DNA of 64,000 nucleotides from Streptomyces sp. TBY4 (GCF_024213195.1 NZ_JANAVF010000012.1:186001-250000), one strand, 5' to 3'; shown: positions 52,861 through 61,488, counted from the stretch's first letter. A program made the numbers and translations. The notes: a model not told the origin generated them from the sequence alone.

Positions 52861-53808
52861 ATGAGACTCGGTGTCCTTGATGTGGGTTCGAACACGATCC
52901 ATCTGCTGGTGGTGGACGCACACCCCGGTGCGCGTCCCCTGCCGGCGCACTCGCACAAGGTGGAACTGCGCCTGGCGGAGCTCCTCGACGAATACGGCGC
53001 GGTGACGCCCGAGGGCGTCGAGCGGCTGGTTTCCGTCATCGGGGGCGCGGTGCAGGCCGCCGAGGACAAGGGGTGCGAGGACGTGCTCCCCTTCGCGACG
53101 AGCGCGGTACGGGAAGCCACCAACGCCGACGAGGTCCTGGCCCGGGTCAAGGCCGAGACCGGCGTGGACCTCCCCGTCCTCAGCGGCGACGACGAAGCCC
53201 GCCTGACCTTCCTCGCGGCGCGCCGCTGGTTCGGCTGGTCGGCGGGCAAGCTGCTGCTCCTGGACATCGGCGGGGGCTCGCTGGAGATCGCGTACGGCAT
53301 CGACGAGGACCCCGACGCGGCCGTCTCCCTCCCGCTGGGCGCCGGACGCCTGACGGCGGGCTGGCTCCCGGGCGACCCGGCGGACCCGGCGGACGTCAGG
53401 GCCCTGCGCCGCCATGTACGGGCCCAGATCGCCCGGACGGTCGGCGAGTTCAGCCGCTTCGGCCAGCCGGACCGGGTGGTGGCCACCTCCAAGACCTTCA
53501 AGCAGCTGGCCCGGATCGCGGGCGCGGCCCGCTCCGCGGAAGGCCTCTACATCCAGCGGGACCTGACCCGGAAGTCCCTGGAGGAATGGGTCCCGCGACT
53601 GGCCGCGATGACCACCGCCCAGCGCTCCGCCCTCCCGGGCGTCTCCGAGGGCCGCTCCAACCAGCTCCTGGCCGGGGCGCTGGTCGCCGAAGGCGCGATG
53701 GACCTCCTGGGCGTCGACTCCCTGGAAATCTGCCCCTGGGCCCTGCGAGAAGGCGTCATCCTCCGCCGCCTGGACCACCTCGGCACCTCCGGCCCCGTCG
53801 AACCGTGA
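52861..53808 (+). CDS. ppx: Ppx/GppA-family exopolyphosphatase/guanosine pentaphosphate phosphatase
   Basis: The 315-residue ASKHA-fold enzyme starts RLGVLDVGSNTIHLLVVDAH (phosphate 1), has PFATSAVREATN, VLSGDDEARLTFLAA and LLLDIGGGSLEIAYG (phosphate 2). This is the short, single-domain actinobacterial form without the C-terminal HD domain, acting on short-chain polyphosphate or pppGpp. The gene is divergent from the Cys-rich protein by 63 nt. Symbol by family; substrate preference cannot be told. Confidence 0.88.
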   Translation: MRLGVLDVGSNTIHLLVVDAHPGARPLPAHSHKVELRLAELLDEYGAVTPEGVERLVSVIGGAVQAAEDKGCEDVLPFATSAVREATNADEVLARVKAETGVDLPVLSGDDEARLTFLAARRWFGWSAGKLLLLDIGGGSLEIAYGIDEDPDAAVSLPLGAGRLTAGWLPGDPADPADVRALRRHVRAQIARTVGEFSRFGQPDRVVATSKTFKQLARIAGAARSAEGLYIQRDLTRKSLEEWVPRLAAMTTAQRSALPGVSEGRSNQLLAGALVAEGAMDLLGVDSLEICPWALREGVILRRLDHLGTSGPVEP

Positions 53809-53830
53809 GCCCGGGCAGGGGTCTGGTACT

Positions 53831-53969
53831 CCAGCCGTCCGGCGCTTGAGGACCGGGGCCCGGGCAGCGCCCGGGGACACCCCAGCCCCGCCGGCGTTTG
53901 AGGCGCGGGTCCGGGCGGCGCCCGGGGAACGGTGGAAGGGCGGGTAGGGGACTTCGCCCCGCGCAGCGG
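53831..53969. repeat. Dispersed intergenic repeat, copy E (two cores)
   Basis: Two tandem cores (GTCCGGCGCTTGAGGACCG and GCCGGCGTTTGAGG) with G/C-rich inverted repeats (CCCGGGCAGCGCCCGGG; GGGCGGCGCCC) and the GAACGGTGGAAGGGCGGGTA tail. Beyond it to 54202 there is no gene; the 394-bp spacer otherwise holds only G+C-rich sequence with no clear promoter. Confidence 0.7.
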
Positions 53970-54202
53970 CCCGCCCCCGGGGCAGCGCCCCGGGACCTGG
54001 TCCGTCGGACCAAGGCTCCGTAGGACGGCCCGTTCCCTGGGGCAGGGCGGCAGGCGCCCGCGGCCAGTCGGGCCGGGCCCGGGCCACGCCCGCCAGGCCG
54101 GGGCCACCCCCACGCGCCCCCACCCAGGCGGCGCCGCCGCCCACTCCGGCCGGGCTCCCAGAGGGCGGCCCGGCGCCGCGGGGACCCCGATACCCTGTCC
54201 CC

Positions 54203-55036
54203 GTGGCAGAACCAGTCCGGATCCCGACCGCGAAAGTCGCCCTCTCCACCGCCTCCGTCTACCCGGAGTCAACGGCGACCGCCTTCGAGATCGCCGCGCG
54301 CCTCGGCTACGACGGCGTCGAGGTCATGGTCTGGACGGACCCCGTCAGCCAGGACATCGAGGCCCTGCGCCGCCTCTCCGACCACCACCAGGTGCCGATC
54401 CTGGCCGTCCACGCCCCCTGCCTGCTCATCACGCAGCGCGTGTGGTCCACCGACCCCTGGACCAAGCTCCAGCGGGCCCAGGCGGCGGCCGAGAAGCTCG
54501 GGGCGAGCACGGTCGTCGTGCATCCGCCGTTCCGCTGGCAGCGCCAGTACTCCCGCGACTTCGTGACCGGCATCTGGCGGATGGCGGACGAGACCGACGT
54601 CCGGTTCGCCGTCGAGAACATGTACCCCTGGCGCTACCGCGACCGCGAGATGCTCGCCTACGCACCCGAGTGGGACGTCACCAAGGACGACTACCGCCAC
54701 TTCACGATCGACCTCTCGCACACCGCGACCGCCCGCACCGACGCGACCGCGATGATCGACCGGATGGGCGACCGCCTCGCCCACATCCACCTCGCCGACG
54801 GAAACGGTTCCGCGAAGGACGAGCACCTCGTCCCCGGGCGCGGCAGCCAGCCCTGCGCCGAACTGCTGGAGCGGCTCGCCGCCACCTCCTTCGACGGGCA
54901 CGTCGTCATCGAGGTCAACACCCGCCGCGCGATGTCCTCCGCCGAGCGCGAGGCCGATCTCGCCGAGGCCCTGGCCTTCACCCGCCTCCACCTCGCGACC
55001 GCCCCCGGCCCGGCCCCCAGGACCCCGCACCGATGA
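54203..55036 (+). CDS. Sugar phosphate isomerase/epimerase (AP endonuclease 2 fold)
   Basis: The 277-residue TIM-barrel protein has the xylose-isomerase-like/AP-endonuclease-2 pattern: ATAFEIAARLGYDGVEVMVWT, ILAVHAPCLLIT, VVVHPPFRWQ, VRFAVENMYPW, FTIDLSHTA, HIHLADGNGS and HVVIEVNTR. Metal ligands (Glu, Asp, His) lie at these strand ends. The substrate is unknown. The stop overlaps the following TetR gene (ATGA), so they are coupled. Confidence 0.88.
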   Translation: MAEPVRIPTAKVALSTASVYPESTATAFEIAARLGYDGVEVMVWTDPVSQDIEALRRLSDHHQVPILAVHAPCLLITQRVWSTDPWTKLQRAQAAAEKLGASTVVVHPPFRWQRQYSRDFVTGIWRMADETDVRFAVENMYPWRYRDREMLAYAPEWDVTKDDYRHFTIDLSHTATARTDATAMIDRMGDRLAHIHLADGNGSAKDEHLVPGRGSQPCAELLERLAATSFDGHVVIEVNTRRAMSSAEREADLAEALAFTRLHLATAPGPAPRTPHR

Positions 55037-55728
55037 CCGACCCGCTCCCGGCCCCCGCGCCGCAGGCATCCGACCCGCAGCCCCCCGCGCCGCAGGCACC
55101 CGCGCCGCAGCCCCCCGCCCCCGCGAAGCGCCGCCGCGGCCCCGGCCGCCCCCGTCAGGACGAGGCCGAGGACGGCCCCGGCACCCAGGAGCGCATCCGC
55201 CTCGCGGCCCGCGCCGAGTTCGCCGCGCGCGGCTACGACAAGACCTCCGTCCGCGGCATCGCGAAGGCCGCCGGAGTGGACCCGGCCCTGGTGCACCACT
55301 ACTTCGGCAGCAAGGACGACCTCTTCGCCGCCGCGATCGAGCTCAGCATGGAGCCCGCCCTCGTCCTCCCCGCCATCATCGGCGCGGGCCCCGACGGCAT
55401 CGGCGAGCGCCTGGCCCGCTACTTCCTCGGGGTCTGGGAGAACCCGGTCACCCGGACCCCGCTGCTCGCCGTGATCCGCTCGGCCCTCACCCACGAGGCC
55501 GCCGCGAAGGTGCTCCGCCGACTGATCCTGCACCGGCTGCTGGAGCGGATCGCGGCCGACCTCAACGTCCCCGACCCGACCTTCCGCGCCGAGCTCGCCG
55601 CCTCCCACATGGTCGGCATCGCGATCCTGCGCTACGTCGTCCAGGTCGAGCCCCTCGCATCGGCGGACCCGGAGACCATCGTCGAGCTGGTGGCCCCCAC
55701 CCTCCAGCGCTACCTCACCGAGGAATGA
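55033..55728 (+). CDS. TetR-family regulator
   Basis: The 231-residue protein has a Pro/Ala-rich disordered start (about 1-45), a TetR N-terminal HTH (ERIRLAARAEFAARGYDKTSVRGIAKAAGV, then DPALVHHYFGSKDDLFAAAIEL; about 52-105) and a helical ligand-binding domain of the TetR_C type. It overlaps the isomerase gene by 4 nt; no structural target is adjacent. Ligand and operator unknown. Confidence 0.92.
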   Translation: MTDPLPAPAPQASDPQPPAPQAPAPQPPAPAKRRRGPGRPRQDEAEDGPGTQERIRLAARAEFAARGYDKTSVRGIAKAAGVDPALVHHYFGSKDDLFAAAIELSMEPALVLPAIIGAGPDGIGERLARYFLGVWENPVTRTPLLAVIRSALTHEAAAKVLRRLILHRLLERIAADLNVPDPTFRAELAASHMVGIAILRYVVQVEPLASADPETIVELVAPTLQRYLTEE

Positions 55729-55789
55729 CGACGCCCGCGCACGCAGCCCCGTAATCTCCGGACCCGTGCCCAATAGCCGAGCCGCCCGT

Positions 55790-55822
55790 CCCGGGATCCG
55801 GACAGCCTGTCCGGATCCCGGG
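55790..55822 (+). terminator. Perfect 15-bp hairpin before ilvD
   Basis: CCCGGGATCCGGACA and its exact complement, separated by GCC, form a 15-bp stem with a 3-nt loop. It is 62 nt after the TetR gene and 84 nt before ilvD. It may be the terminator of the isomerase-TetR operon or a leader hairpin of ilvD. Confidence 0.75.
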
Positions 55823-55905
55823 CGGGGGGCGTAGCCTCGTAACCGAGCCATATCCACAGTCGCGGCCGGCGCCCGGCGCCACCGCACACATGGGGAGAGA
55901 ACCCG

Positions 55906-57759
55906 ATGCCCGAGCTGAGGTCCCGCACCGTCACCCACGGCCGCAACATGGCAGGCGCACGTGCCCTGATGCGCGCCTCGGGCGTAGCGAGCGCGGACAT
56001 CGGGAAGCCGATCATCGCGGTCGCCAACTCCTTCACGGAGTTCGTCCCCGGCCACACCCACCTGGCCCCGGTCGGCCGCATCGTCTCCGACGCGATCCTC
56101 GCCGCCGGCGCCGTCCCCCGCGAGTTCAACACCATCGCGGTCGACGACGGCATCGCCATGGGCCACGGCGGCATGCTGTACTCCCTGCCCTCCCGCGACC
56201 TGATCGCGGACTCGGTCGAGTACATGGTCGAGGCGCACTGCGCCGACGCCCTGATCTGCATCTCCAACTGCGACAAGATCACCCCCGGCATGCTGATGGC
56301 CGCCATGCGCCTCAACATCCCGGTCGTCTTCGTCTCCGGCGGCCCGATGGAGGCCGGTCAGGCCACCCTCGTCGACGGCACCGTGCGCAAGCTCGACCTG
56401 ATCGACGCCATGGTCGACGCCTCGAACGACAGCGTCTCCGACGAGGACGTCCTGCGCATCGAGGAGAATGCCTGTCCCACCTGCGGCAGCTGTTCCGGCA
56501 TGTTCACCGCCAACTCGATGAACTGCCTTGCCGAGGCCATCGGCCTGGCCCTCCCCGGCAACGGCTCGGTCCTGGCGACGCACACCGCCCGCCGCGCCCT
56601 GTACGAGGACGCCGGCCGCACCATCGTCGAGATCACCAAGCGCTACTACGAGCAGGACGACGAGTCGGTCCTGCCCCGCAACATCGCGACCCGCCAGGCC
56701 TTCGAGAACGCCATGGCCCTCGACATCGCCATGGGCGGCTCCACCAACACGATCCTCCACCTCCTCGCCGCCGCGCAGGAAGCCGGCCTGGACTACGACC
56801 TCACGGACATCGACGAGATCTCCCGCCGGGTCCCGTGCCTCGCCAAGGTCGCGCCGAACGTGGCGCCCGGCGGCACGTACTACATGGAGGACATCCACCG
56901 GGCCGGCGGCATCCCCGCCCTCCTCGGCGAACTGCACCGCGGCGGACTCCTCAACAAGGACGTCACCACGGTCCACTCCGCCAACCTGGAGGAGTGGCTC
57001 GCGAAGTGGGACGTCCGCTCCGGCACGGCCCCCGAAGAGGTCATGGAGCTGTGGCACGCCGCCCCCGGCTGCCAGCGCTCCGCCTCCGCCTTCTCCCAGT
57101 CCGAGCGCTGGGACACCCTCGACCTCGACGCCGAGGGCGGCTGCATCCGCTCCGTCCAGCACGCGTACTCCAAGGACGGCGGCCTCGCGGTCCTGCGCGG
57201 CAACATCGCGCTCGACGGCTGCGTCGTGAAGACCGCCGGCGTCGACGAGTCGATCTGGACCTTCGAGGGCCCGGCCGTGGTCTGCGAATCGCAGGACGAG
57301 GCCGTCGACAAGATCCTCCGCAAGGAGATCAAGGCCGGCGACGTGGTCGTCATCCGCTACGAGGGCCCGCGCGGCGGTCCCGGCATGCAGGAGATGCTCT
57401 ACCCGACGTCCTTCCTCAAGGGCCGCGGCCTCGGCAAGCTCTGCGCCCTGGTCACGGACGGCCGCTTCTCCGGCGGCACCTCGGGCCTCTCCATCGGCCA
57501 CGCCTCCCCGGAGGCGGCCGCGGGCGGCTCCATCGCGGTCGTGGAGGACGGCGACCGCATCCGCATCGACATCCCGAACCGCTCCATCGAGCTCCTGGTC
57601 GACGAGGCCACGCTGGCCGCCCGCCACGAGGCCCTGGGCGGCGTCTACGCCCCGAAGAACCGCGAGCGCAAGGTCTCCGCGGCCCTGCGCGCCTACGCCG
57701 CGATGGCGACGAGCGCCGACAAGGGCGCGGTCCGCGACGTCAGCCTCCTGGAGCGCTGA
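55906..57759 (+). CDS. ilvD: Dihydroxy-acid dehydratase
   Basis: IlvD dehydrates dihydroxy acids to the 2-keto precursors of valine and isoleucine. The 617-residue protein is the long form like E. coli IlvD (4Fe-4S cluster), unlike the shorter 2Fe-2S mycobacterial type. Cluster cysteines are visible in SNCDKITPGM and ENACPTCGSCSGMFTAN; later motifs include GGSTNTILHLLA, YEGPRGGPGMQEML and VTDGRFSGGTSG. AGAGAA precedes the ATG weakly. The 177-bp spacer upstream carries a strong hairpin but no obvious T-box or attenuator peptide. Confidence 0.96.
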   Translation: MPELRSRTVTHGRNMAGARALMRASGVASADIGKPIIAVANSFTEFVPGHTHLAPVGRIVSDAILAAGAVPREFNTIAVDDGIAMGHGGMLYSLPSRDLIADSVEYMVEAHCADALICISNCDKITPGMLMAAMRLNIPVVFVSGGPMEAGQATLVDGTVRKLDLIDAMVDASNDSVSDEDVLRIEENACPTCGSCSGMFTANSMNCLAEAIGLALPGNGSVLATHTARRALYEDAGRTIVEITKRYYEQDDESVLPRNIATRQAFENAMALDIAMGGSTNTILHLLAAAQEAGLDYDLTDIDEISRRVPCLAKVAPNVAPGGTYYMEDIHRAGGIPALLGELHRGGLLNKDVTTVHSANLEEWLAKWDVRSGTAPEEVMELWHAAPGCQRSASAFSQSERWDTLDLDAEGGCIRSVQHAYSKDGGLAVLRGNIALDGCVVKTAGVDESIWTFEGPAVVCESQDEAVDKILRKEIKAGDVVVIRYEGPRGGPGMQEMLYPTSFLKGRGLGKLCALVTDGRFSGGTSGLSIGHASPEAAAGGSIAVVEDGDRIRIDIPNRSIELLVDEATLAARHEALGGVYAPKNRERKVSAALRAYAAMATSADKGAVRDVSLLER

Positions 57760-57777
57760 CCCCGCACCAGCCGGTTC

Positions 57778-57808
57778 CGGCCCTGCCCGACACCCTCGGG
57801 CGGGGCCG
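57778..57808. terminator. Bidirectional terminator between ilvD and the kinase gene
   Basis: CGGCCCTGCCCGA pairs with TCGGGCGGGGCCG across a 5-nt loop, with one mismatch in the 13-bp arms. It sits between two convergent genes, 19 nt after ilvD. Confidence 0.7.
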
Positions 57809-57816
57809 TCGCCGTC

Positions 57817-59919
57817 TCACCACCCGGCGGGATCCCCCGCCGCCACGGCGAGCACGCTCCCGTCGGGCGCCGAGGCGTACACCCGCCCGTCCCCGACCAC
57901 GGGCGCGGGCAGACTCGCCGCGAAGGTGTTATTGCCTGTGCCCATCCGCGGCTTGGTCTGCCCTACGGGCTTTCCTCCGGCCGCGTCGAACGCCAGCAGC
58001 CGCCCGTCGGGAGCGGTCAGGAAGACGTGCCCGTCGGCGAACACCGGGCGGGATGCGCCCGCCAAGCCCGTCTCCATGCGCCACTCCTCCTTGGTCGCGC
58101 CGACCGCTGCCAGCGCGCCGGGGGCTCCGAAGACGTAGACGACTCCGTCCGGCCCCACCGTCCCTTGCGCTTGGTAGAGCGGCGTCATCAGCCGTACCCG
58201 CGTCACCGCGCGGGTGCCCAGGTCCACCCGTACGACCGCCCTGGTGCTGCCCTCGACATCGCTGTCCAGCAGGTACATCCCGCTGCCCACCACTCCGACG
58301 GGCTGCAAGAGCCCTGTGGTCCGCGTCTGCCACTGCACTGTCCCGCGCTCCGGGTCCACAGCCGAAAGCTGTGTCGACTTGCCGTCGGCTGTCGGTGCGG
58401 CCCCGTACAGCAGCGGTCCACCGGGCCTCTCGGGTCCGCCCGACCAGACGGAACCCGGCCCGCCGAGGGACTTGGTCCAGCGTGCGGTACCCGTTGTCGC
58501 GTCCAGTCCCGTGACGGTTCCGTTCGTCCCGGCGATCAGTACGTTTGCCCCGACGGTCACGACGTCCGAACCTTCCGGGAGGTTTCGCTTCCAGCGCTCG
58601 GCACCGGTCGAGACGTCCCGTGCCTGGAGCAGTTCGTCGCCCTGAGTCACCACGAACATGAGCCCACCCCCGAAGAGCGGGGCCTCGTCGTTCGCAGGCC
58701 GGGTATCCGGTGCGGTCGTGCGTACGGTCCACAGTGCGGACCCGTTTGCGGGGTCGAGCCGGGCCACCGTCGATCCTGGCCCCGAGCAGTACAGGGCCGC
58801 TGCCTGCCAGGAACATGCCGAGCCGCGCTCTCCCAGTGCCACTGACCAGGACAAGGGCTGTTGCGGCTCCGCCTCCCTTGGGGCTGTGAGCGGCTTCGGG
58901 GGCTTCTCACCGGGTCCGGACCACAGGTAGCCGCCCACGGCCCCACCCGCTAGTAGCACCCCGATCCCCGCGGCGATGGCGACCCGGGTCCGCCGACCGC
59001 GCCCAGGGGGCGGGGTGGCGACCCGCTCCCGCCGGTGCGTGACCTCCTCGTCGGGCACGGGCTGCCTCGGCCGCGGGATGAAGGCCTGAGTGTCCTGATC
59101 CGTCGGGTACGCCACCGCCCGCAGCGCCACGATCAGCGCATCCGCACTCGGCCGCTCCGCGGGATCCTTGGCCAGGCACTGCGCGACCAGCGGCACGAGC
59201 CGCTCCGGCAGACCGGTCAGATCGGGCTCGCTGTGCACCACCTGGTAGGCGACGAGGTAATGGCTGTCGGAGTCGAAGGGCCCCCGCCCGGTCGCCGCGT
59301 AGACGAGCACCGCCCCCAGGGCGAACACATCGGCAGCGGTCCCCACCTCCCGCGGCCGCTGGAACTGCTCCGGCGCCATGAACGGCGGGGTCCCGATCAG
59401 CTTCCCCGTCTCGGTGCGCAGATCACTGTCCGCCGGCCGCGAGATACCGAAGTCGATGACCCGCACCCCGTCCGGGGCCATCAGCACGTTGCTGGGCTTC
59501 AGATCCCGGTGCACGACCCCGGCCCGGTGGATGTCCCGCAGCGCCTCCGCCAGCCCGGCGGCGAGCCGCGCCAGCTCCTGGGGCTCCAGCACCTGTTCCC
59601 GTACCCGCTCGGAGAGTGTCGGGGAGTCGATGAACAGCGTGGCCATCCACGGCCGTTCGGCATCGGGGTCCGCATCCACCACAGGCGCGGTGAACGCTCC
59701 GCTCACCCGCCGCGCGGCCGCGACCTCCTGCCGGAACCGGGCCCGGAACTCCGGGTCCACGGCGTGCTGCGGATGCACGATCTTGACGGCGAGTTTCAGC
59801 CCCGACCCGGAGGTGGCCAGGTGGACGACGCCCATGCCGCCCGAACCGAGCACGGACTCAAGCCGGTACTGCCCGGCGTACTCCGGAAAACCCGCGTAGT
59901 CCGTCCGCGCTGAACGCAC
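57817..59919 (-). CDS. Membrane Ser/Thr protein kinase with extracytoplasmic PQQ-type beta-propeller
   Basis: The 700-residue kinase has a Hanks-type catalytic domain (about 15-280): LGSGGMGVVH glycine loop, Lys46 in LAVKIV, HRDLKPSNV with Asp139, DFG at 156-158 and GTPPFMAPEQF. A transmembrane helix (312-333) leads to an extracytoplasmic PQQ-like beta-propeller (about 355-700; repeated G-T-G-A-W/R blades such as GLDATTGTARWTKSLG and AVDPERGTVQWQTRT). It follows the pattern of PknD/AfsK-type sensor kinases. The ligand is unknown. Divergent from the SH3 genes. Confidence 0.93.
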   Translation of the reverse strand: MRSARTDYAGFPEYAGQYRLESVLGSGGMGVVHLATSGSGLKLAVKIVHPQHAVDPEFRARFRQEVAAARRVSGAFTAPVVDADPDAERPWMATLFIDSPTLSERVREQVLEPQELARLAAGLAEALRDIHRAGVVHRDLKPSNVLMAPDGVRVIDFGISRPADSDLRTETGKLIGTPPFMAPEQFQRPREVGTAADVFALGAVLVYAATGRGPFDSDSHYLVAYQVVHSEPDLTGLPERLVPLVAQCLAKDPAERPSADALIVALRAVAYPTDQDTQAFIPRPRQPVPDEEVTHRRERVATPPPGRGRRTRVAIAAGIGVLLAGGAVGGYLWSGPGEKPPKPLTAPREAEPQQPLSWSVALGERGSACSWQAAALYCSGPGSTVARLDPANGSALWTVRTTAPDTRPANDEAPLFGGGLMFVVTQGDELLQARDVSTGAERWKRNLPEGSDVVTVGANVLIAGTNGTVTGLDATTGTARWTKSLGGPGSVWSGGPERPGGPLLYGAAPTADGKSTQLSAVDPERGTVQWQTRTTGLLQPVGVVGSGMYLLDSDVEGSTRAVVRVDLGTRAVTRVRLMTPLYQAQGTVGPDGVVYVFGAPGALAAVGATKEEWRMETGLAGASRPVFADGHVFLTAPDGRLLAFDAAGGKPVGQTKPRMGTGNNTFAASLPAPVVGDGRVYASAPDGSVLAVAAGDPAGW

Positions 59920-60025
59920 CGCTCATCACCCCCGCCGGAGCCTAGTCGATGGCCCGTGCGAATCCCCAAGGTCTTGCTACCCTGCGCGGGTTGCGCACAG
60001 CAGCATCCAAGGGGGGAGTTTTCAT

Positions 60026-60328
60026 ATGTCCGTTGAGAGCGATTCAAGCCAAGTCGAGAGCCTGACCTCGGGGTCGGGATTCCCGACGTTTCCGGTCGCG
60101 CCCGGCTACCGCGTGAACGTCCGCAGAGGTCCCGGCACCAGTTACACGGTCCTGCGGGTCCTGCCGCTCGGAGCCTCCGTCGGCATTCGCTGCCAGTGCG
60201 AGGGAACGACCGTCACCGGCCCGTACGGAACCACGTCCATCTGGGACAACATCGGCAACGGCGAGTTCATCTCCGACGCCTATGTGAAGACCGGAAGCGA
60301 CGGCTACATCACCAGCCGCTGCGGCTGA
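60026..60328 (+). CDS. SH3b-domain protein without signal peptide (first of a tandem pair)
   Basis: The 100-residue protein consists of an SH3b-type domain: FPVAPGYRVNVRRGPGTSY, VLPLGASVGIRCQCEG, GPYGTTSIWDNIGNGEF and DAYVKTGSDGYI. It is about 80% identical by eye to the second copy from residue 18, but its N-terminus (SVESDSSQVESLTSG) is hydrophilic, without a signal. Bacterial SH3b domains bind peptidoglycan or similar ligands outside the cell, so a cytosolic form is odd. It starts 107 nt from the divergent kinase gene. Confidence 0.82.
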   Translation: MSVESDSSQVESLTSGSGFPTFPVAPGYRVNVRRGPGTSYTVLRVLPLGASVGIRCQCEGTTVTGPYGTTSIWDNIGNGEFISDAYVKTGSDGYITSRCG

Positions 60329-60350
60329 CGACACAGAGGTGGGGAAGAAG

Positions 60351-60710
60351 ATGATCAGCAGGCGTCGCCTGCTCGGCCTGGGCAGCTCCGTGATCGCCGC
60401 GGTTCCCGCGCTCATGCTCGCGGGGGCGAGCGAGGCAGCCGCTGCCGGAGGAGGGTCGGGTTTCCCGACGTTCCCGGTCGCGCCCGGCTACCGGGTGAAC
60501 GTCCGCAGAGGTCCCGGTACCAACTACGGGGTCGTTCGGGTCCTGCCGCTCGGAGCGTACGTCTCGATCCAATGCCAGTGCGAGGGAACGAAGGTCTCGG
60601 GCCCGTACGGCACCTCGAACATCTGGGACTGCATCGGCAACGGCGAGTTCGTCGCCGACGCCTACGTGAAGACCGGCAGCGACGGCTACGTCGCCACCCG
60701 CTGCGCCTGA
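60351..60710 (+). CDS. Secreted SH3b-domain protein (second of a tandem pair)
   Basis: The 119-residue protein has a Tat-like signal peptide (SRRRLLGLGSSVIAAVPALML, residues 3-33) ending near ASEAAAAGGG, followed by an SH3b domain nearly identical to the preceding gene. Position of the two conserved cysteines (CQCEG) and the terminal cysteine (TRCA) is shared. GAGGTGGGG precedes ATG 60351; a GTG at 60339 is possible. The pair adjoins a kinase with an extracytoplasmic sensor, suggesting related envelope roles. Confidence 0.85.
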   Translation: MISRRRLLGLGSSVIAAVPALMLAGASEAAAAGGGSGFPTFPVAPGYRVNVRRGPGTNYGVVRVLPLGAYVSIQCQCEGTKVSGPYGTSNIWDCIGNGEFVADAYVKTGSDGYVATRCA

Positions 60711-60788
60711 GGTCCATCCGGTCCAACCCCCGGCCCGCCCCGTGAGACACCCCGGGCCGCTCCCGCCCGGCGGGGGATAATCGCTGGT

Positions 60789-61337
60789 GTGAGCGACGAC
60801 CAGCGAGACCAGACCCCCGCCGAGGCGGCCCCGGCCCCGGCCGAGCCCGCGGCCCCCGCGCAGCCCGCCGGCCCCGAGCCCGAGCCGATCCGGTTCTTCG
60901 GCACCACCTGGGTGAACCACGACGGCGGCTACGGCGCGCGCCGCGTCGGCGCGGCCGCCGTCGCGCTGGTCCTCGCCGTCATCAGCGCCTTCCTGCTCCG
61001 CTTCTCCTACGAGGGTCTGGAGATCGGGAACGTCGGGCCCTTCCTCAGCATCTCGGTCGTCATCCTCTTCGCGATCGCCAGCTCCATCGCCTTCGTCAAG
61101 ACGTGGGAGTCCTTCAGCCGCCGCCAGCCCCCGTCCTCCGACGAGACGGCCCTCAAGGGCCTGAAGGCGATCGGTTTCATCGGCAGCCTCATCGCGTACT
61201 TCCTGCGCTGCTTCGTCGAGGCCCCCGGCGAGAAGCTCCGCCGCACCGAGTACGAGCGCGCCGCGGCCGAATTCACCCGCCGGCGCAGCTCCCGCACCGG
61301 CAACCCGGCCGCCCGCCGCCCGAAGCGCAAGAAGTAG
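60789..61337 (+). CDS. Two- to three-helix membrane protein, function unknown
   Basis: The 182-residue protein has an Ala/Pro-rich start (1-35), a segment FFGTTWVNHDGGYGARRVG, then hydrophobic helices at about 53-72 and 80-103, and a less hydrophobic one near 128-145. The C-terminus is strongly basic (RRRSSRTGNPAARRPKRKK). Conserved in streptomycetes by appearance; no function is assigned. GTG start. Confidence 0.8.
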   Translation: MSDDQRDQTPAEAAPAPAEPAAPAQPAGPEPEPIRFFGTTWVNHDGGYGARRVGAAAVALVLAVISAFLLRFSYEGLEIGNVGPFLSISVVILFAIASSIAFVKTWESFSRRQPPSSDETALKGLKAIGFIGSLIAYFLRCFVEAPGEKLRRTEYERAAAEFTRRRSSRTGNPAARRPKRKK

Positions 61338-61345
61338 CCCGGGCA

Positions 61346-61390
61346 GGAAGGAGCAGCCCCGGCCGGAAGGAGCAGCCCCGGCCGGAAGCG
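61346..61390. repeat. 19-bp tandem repeat
   Basis: Two exact head-to-tail copies of GGAAGGAGCAGCCCCGGCC and the first bases of a third, right after the membrane-protein gene. Possibly a variable-copy repeat. Confidence 0.75.
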
Positions 61391-61393
61391 AAG

Positions 61394-61432
61394 CCCCTCA
61401 GCCGTGCCCCTCAGCCGTGCCCCTCAGCCGTG
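61394..61432. repeat. 13-bp tandem repeat
   Basis: Three exact head-to-tail copies of CCCCTCAGCCGTG, immediately after the 19-bp repeat and 46 bp before the ABC transporter start. Together the two repeats occupy most of the spacer. Confidence 0.8.
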
Positions 61433-61466
61433 CCCCCAGCCTTGCGCCGGGGCACAGCCAGGAGCA

Positions 61467-61488
61467 TTATTCATCACATGATGAATAA
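61467..61488. promoter_or_regulatory. AT-rich 22-bp palindrome on the start codon of the ABC exporter gene
   Basis: TTATTCATCA and its exact reverse complement flank a 2-bp centre (CA). The ATG at 61478-61480 is inside the palindrome. Only 5 of 22 bases are G or C, against about 72% for the region. The position fits an operator for a dimeric repressor that blocks transcription or initiation; the regulator is not encoded nearby. Confidence 0.7.

Noticed and set aside
53809..54202. Possible gene in the spacer after ppx
   Set aside because: The sequence is made of dispersed-repeat units and has no start with a ribosome binding site.
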